NCBI GenBank assembly: GCA_025464025.1 | Contig: JAODBP010000060.1 | Location: 1-5,631, forward strand | Source: Actinomycetes bacterium | Lineage (GTDB): Bacteria > Actinomycetota > Acidimicrobiia > Acidimicrobiales > CADCSY01 | Direction: 5' to 3' | DNA length: 5,631 nucleotides | In this document: one piece after another, positions 4,427 to 5,631 of the stretch | Position numbering within the stretch: position 1 is the first letter of the stretch | How the letters are laid out: each line of letters begins with the position of its first letter | Notes under the pieces: generated by a model | The model's input: the letters and a program-made list of their open reading frames with translations, nothing else | The model's database searches: none | Told to the model about the DNA's origin: nothing | Translations under genes and position numbers: made by a program

Positions 4427-5631
4427 ATGCGCCGCCTCCTCCTGCCCGTCCTGGCCGTGGCCATGGCCGTCACCGGGTGGGCGCACGGGGCCGGGGCCGA
4501 CGAGTCGACGACGACGGTGCTCGTCCACCTGGCCGGGCCGCAAGGCTCGGGCTCGCTCGAGCGCGTGCTCGGGGAGATGGACGACGCCGACGCCCTGCCC
4601 GAGGCGGTCGACGCCTACGACACGTTCCCCTGGGCCGCCGTCGAGGTCGACCACGACGGCCTGGCCGTGCTGGAGCGCTCGGCGTCGGTGCTCGACGTGG
4701 CCCCGGCCCGCACCCACACCATCGCCCTCGACCAGGCCGTGCCCAACGTGAAGGCCGACCAGGTCACCGCGGCCGGCTTCGACGGCGCCGGCCAGGCCGT
4801 CGCCGTGCTCGACACCGGGGTCCAGACCGATCACCCCTTCCTCGCCGGCCGGACCGTGGCCGAGGCGTGCTTCTCCCACAACGCCACCTGCCCGGGCAAC
4901 GTCACCAGCTCGTCGGCGGCGGGCAGCGGCCAGCCGTGCACGTTCTCGGTGGCCGTCGCCGGCTCGTCCTGCCAGCACGGCACCCACGTGGCCGGCATCG
5001 CCCTGGGCAAGCGGCCCACCGGCGACCCGAGCGCGCCGTCCCAGGGCGTGGCGCCCGGGGCGTCGCTGATCGCCGTGCAGGTGTTCTCCGGGACCTCGGG
5101 CGGTGGGGCCACGGCGCGCGACGACGACATCCTCGCCGGGCTCGACTGGGTCAACCAGCGGGCCCTCAGCCTCCACGTGGCGGCCGTCAACCTGAGCCTC
5201 GGCGGCGACCTGGTCACCGGCGCCTGCGACGGGTTCGGGAGCAACAACTTCTACGTCTCGGCCTTCGGTGCGCTGCGCCTCAACGGGGTCGCCCCGGTCG
5301 TGGCGGCCGGCAACAACGGGTCGGGCAGCGCGCTGACCGGTCCGGCCTGCATCTCGAACGCCATCAGCGTCTCGGCGACGCGGGACAGCACCGACCACCT
5401 GGCCTCCTACAGCAACACCGCCGCGTTCTCGGCGGCGTGGAGCCTCTCGGCGCCCGGCGACGGCGTCTACTCCTCGATCCCGGGGAGCACCTACGGCACG
5501 AAGAGCGGCACGTCGATGGCGACGCCGGTCGTGGCCGGCGCCTTCGCCGCCCTGAAGCAGGCCGTGCCCACCGCGACCGTCGCCCAGCTGCTCACGTCCC
5601 TGCAGTCCACCGGCGTGCCGGTCACCCTCCG
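4427..5631 (+). CDS. Secreted subtilisin-like serine protease (peptidase S8), 3' end outside window
   Basis: The visible 401 residues carry an export signal: MRRLLLPVLAVAMAVTGWAH with a likely cleavage after AGA (24/25). A propeptide-like region follows (about 28-100: TVLVHLAG, a helix, then WAAVEVDHDGLAVLERS), resembling an inhibitor-I9 chaperone domain removed on maturation. The catalytic domain has the full S8 triad: Asp129 in AVAVLDTGV, His184 in QHGTHVAG and Ser363 in GTSMATPVVAG, with the oxyanion-hole Asn296 in VVAAGNNG. Six cysteines (148, 155, 171, 182, 267, 308) lie in the mature part, suggesting disulfides suited to an extracellular enzyme. It should cleave proteins outside the cell, perhaps for nutrition. 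The frame is still open at the edge, so any C-terminal domain is unseen. ATG 4427 is chosen for its Arg-Arg plus hydrophobic start; in-frame GTG 4403 would add eight residues. No Shine-Dalgarno is evident. Confidence 0.92.
   Translation, partial: MRRLLLPVLAVAMAVTGWAHGAGADESTTTVLVHLAGPQGSGSLERVLGEMDDADALPEAVDAYDTFPWAAVEVDHDGLAVLERSASVLDVAPARTHTIALDQAVPNVKADQVTAAGFDGAGQAVAVLDTGVQTDHPFLAGRTVAEACFSHNATCPGNVTSSSAAGSGQPCTFSVAVAGSSCQHGTHVAGIALGKRPTGDPSAPSQGVAPGASLIAVQVFSGTSGGGATARDDDILAGLDWVNQRALSLHVAAVNLSLGGDLVTGACDGFGSNNFYVSAFGALRLNGVAPVVAAGNNGSGSALTGPACISNAISVSATRDSTDHLASYSNTAAFSAAWSLSAPGDGVYSSIPGSTYGTKSGTSMATPVVAGAFAALKQAVPTATVAQLLTSLQSTGVPVTL

Noticed and set aside
4271..5398. 375-codon minus-strand open frame opposite the protease gene
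   Set aside because: The plus strand has a complete S8 catalytic triad over the same bases; the antisense product is low-complexity.
1..5631. CRISPR array, tRNA, rRNA, insertion sequence or phage genes
   Set aside because: No regularly spaced repeats, tRNA-like cloverleaf, conserved rRNA stretch, transposase or terminal inverted repeats were seen. The window is almost fully explained by protein-coding genes.

Overview
The window is very GC-rich, with codon third positions almost all G or C, and its gene set and signals point to an actinobacterium. The main pointers are an imuA'-imuB mutagenesis cassette behind a GAAC-N4-GTTC LexA box, TANNNT -10 elements placed 6-10 nt before start codons (short-leader or leaderless mRNAs), and a stand-alone NifU N-terminal-like protein. 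The style fits Acidimicrobiia or relatives, but that is inference; there is no rRNA or marker gene here to fix the lineage.

Layout. The minus strand carries the start of a dimethylarginine dimethylaminohydrolase/amidinotransferase-family gene (1-288, running off the left edge). Just upstream of it in the same operon is an AI-2E/PerM-family membrane protein (292-1404). A short divergent promoter region (about 1405-1466) separates these from a plus-strand Nfu/NifU-N domain protein (1467-1808), which ends in a probable hairpin terminator. A 158-nt gap then holds an inverted repeat and, just before the next start codon, a perfect 14-bp SOS palindrome next to a -10 element. This promoter drives imuA' (1967-2737) and imuB (2734-4338), joined by a 4-nt GTGA overlap. 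After an 88-nt gap comes a secreted subtilisin-like serine protease (4427 to the right edge, incomplete).

How the genes work together. The clear functional unit is the LexA-controlled imuA'-imuB operon. In the family's known biology both proteins are non-catalytic accessory factors that bring the error-prone polymerase DnaE2 to the beta clamp after DNA damage. The sequence agrees: ImuA' has a P-loop without its lysine, and ImuB lacks the Y-family acidic residues but has a clamp-binding motif. dnaE2 is not in the window. The other genes look like unrelated housekeeping or accessory functions.

The least ordinary feature is the 3' end of imuA'. Its reading frame continues past the RecA-like fold into about 37 codons of simple, hairpin-containing DNA that looks like an intergenic repeat captured as coding sequence. 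I see no wholly new system. The points worth a second look are regulatory (paired short-leader promoters, the SOS promoter) and this repeat-derived tail.
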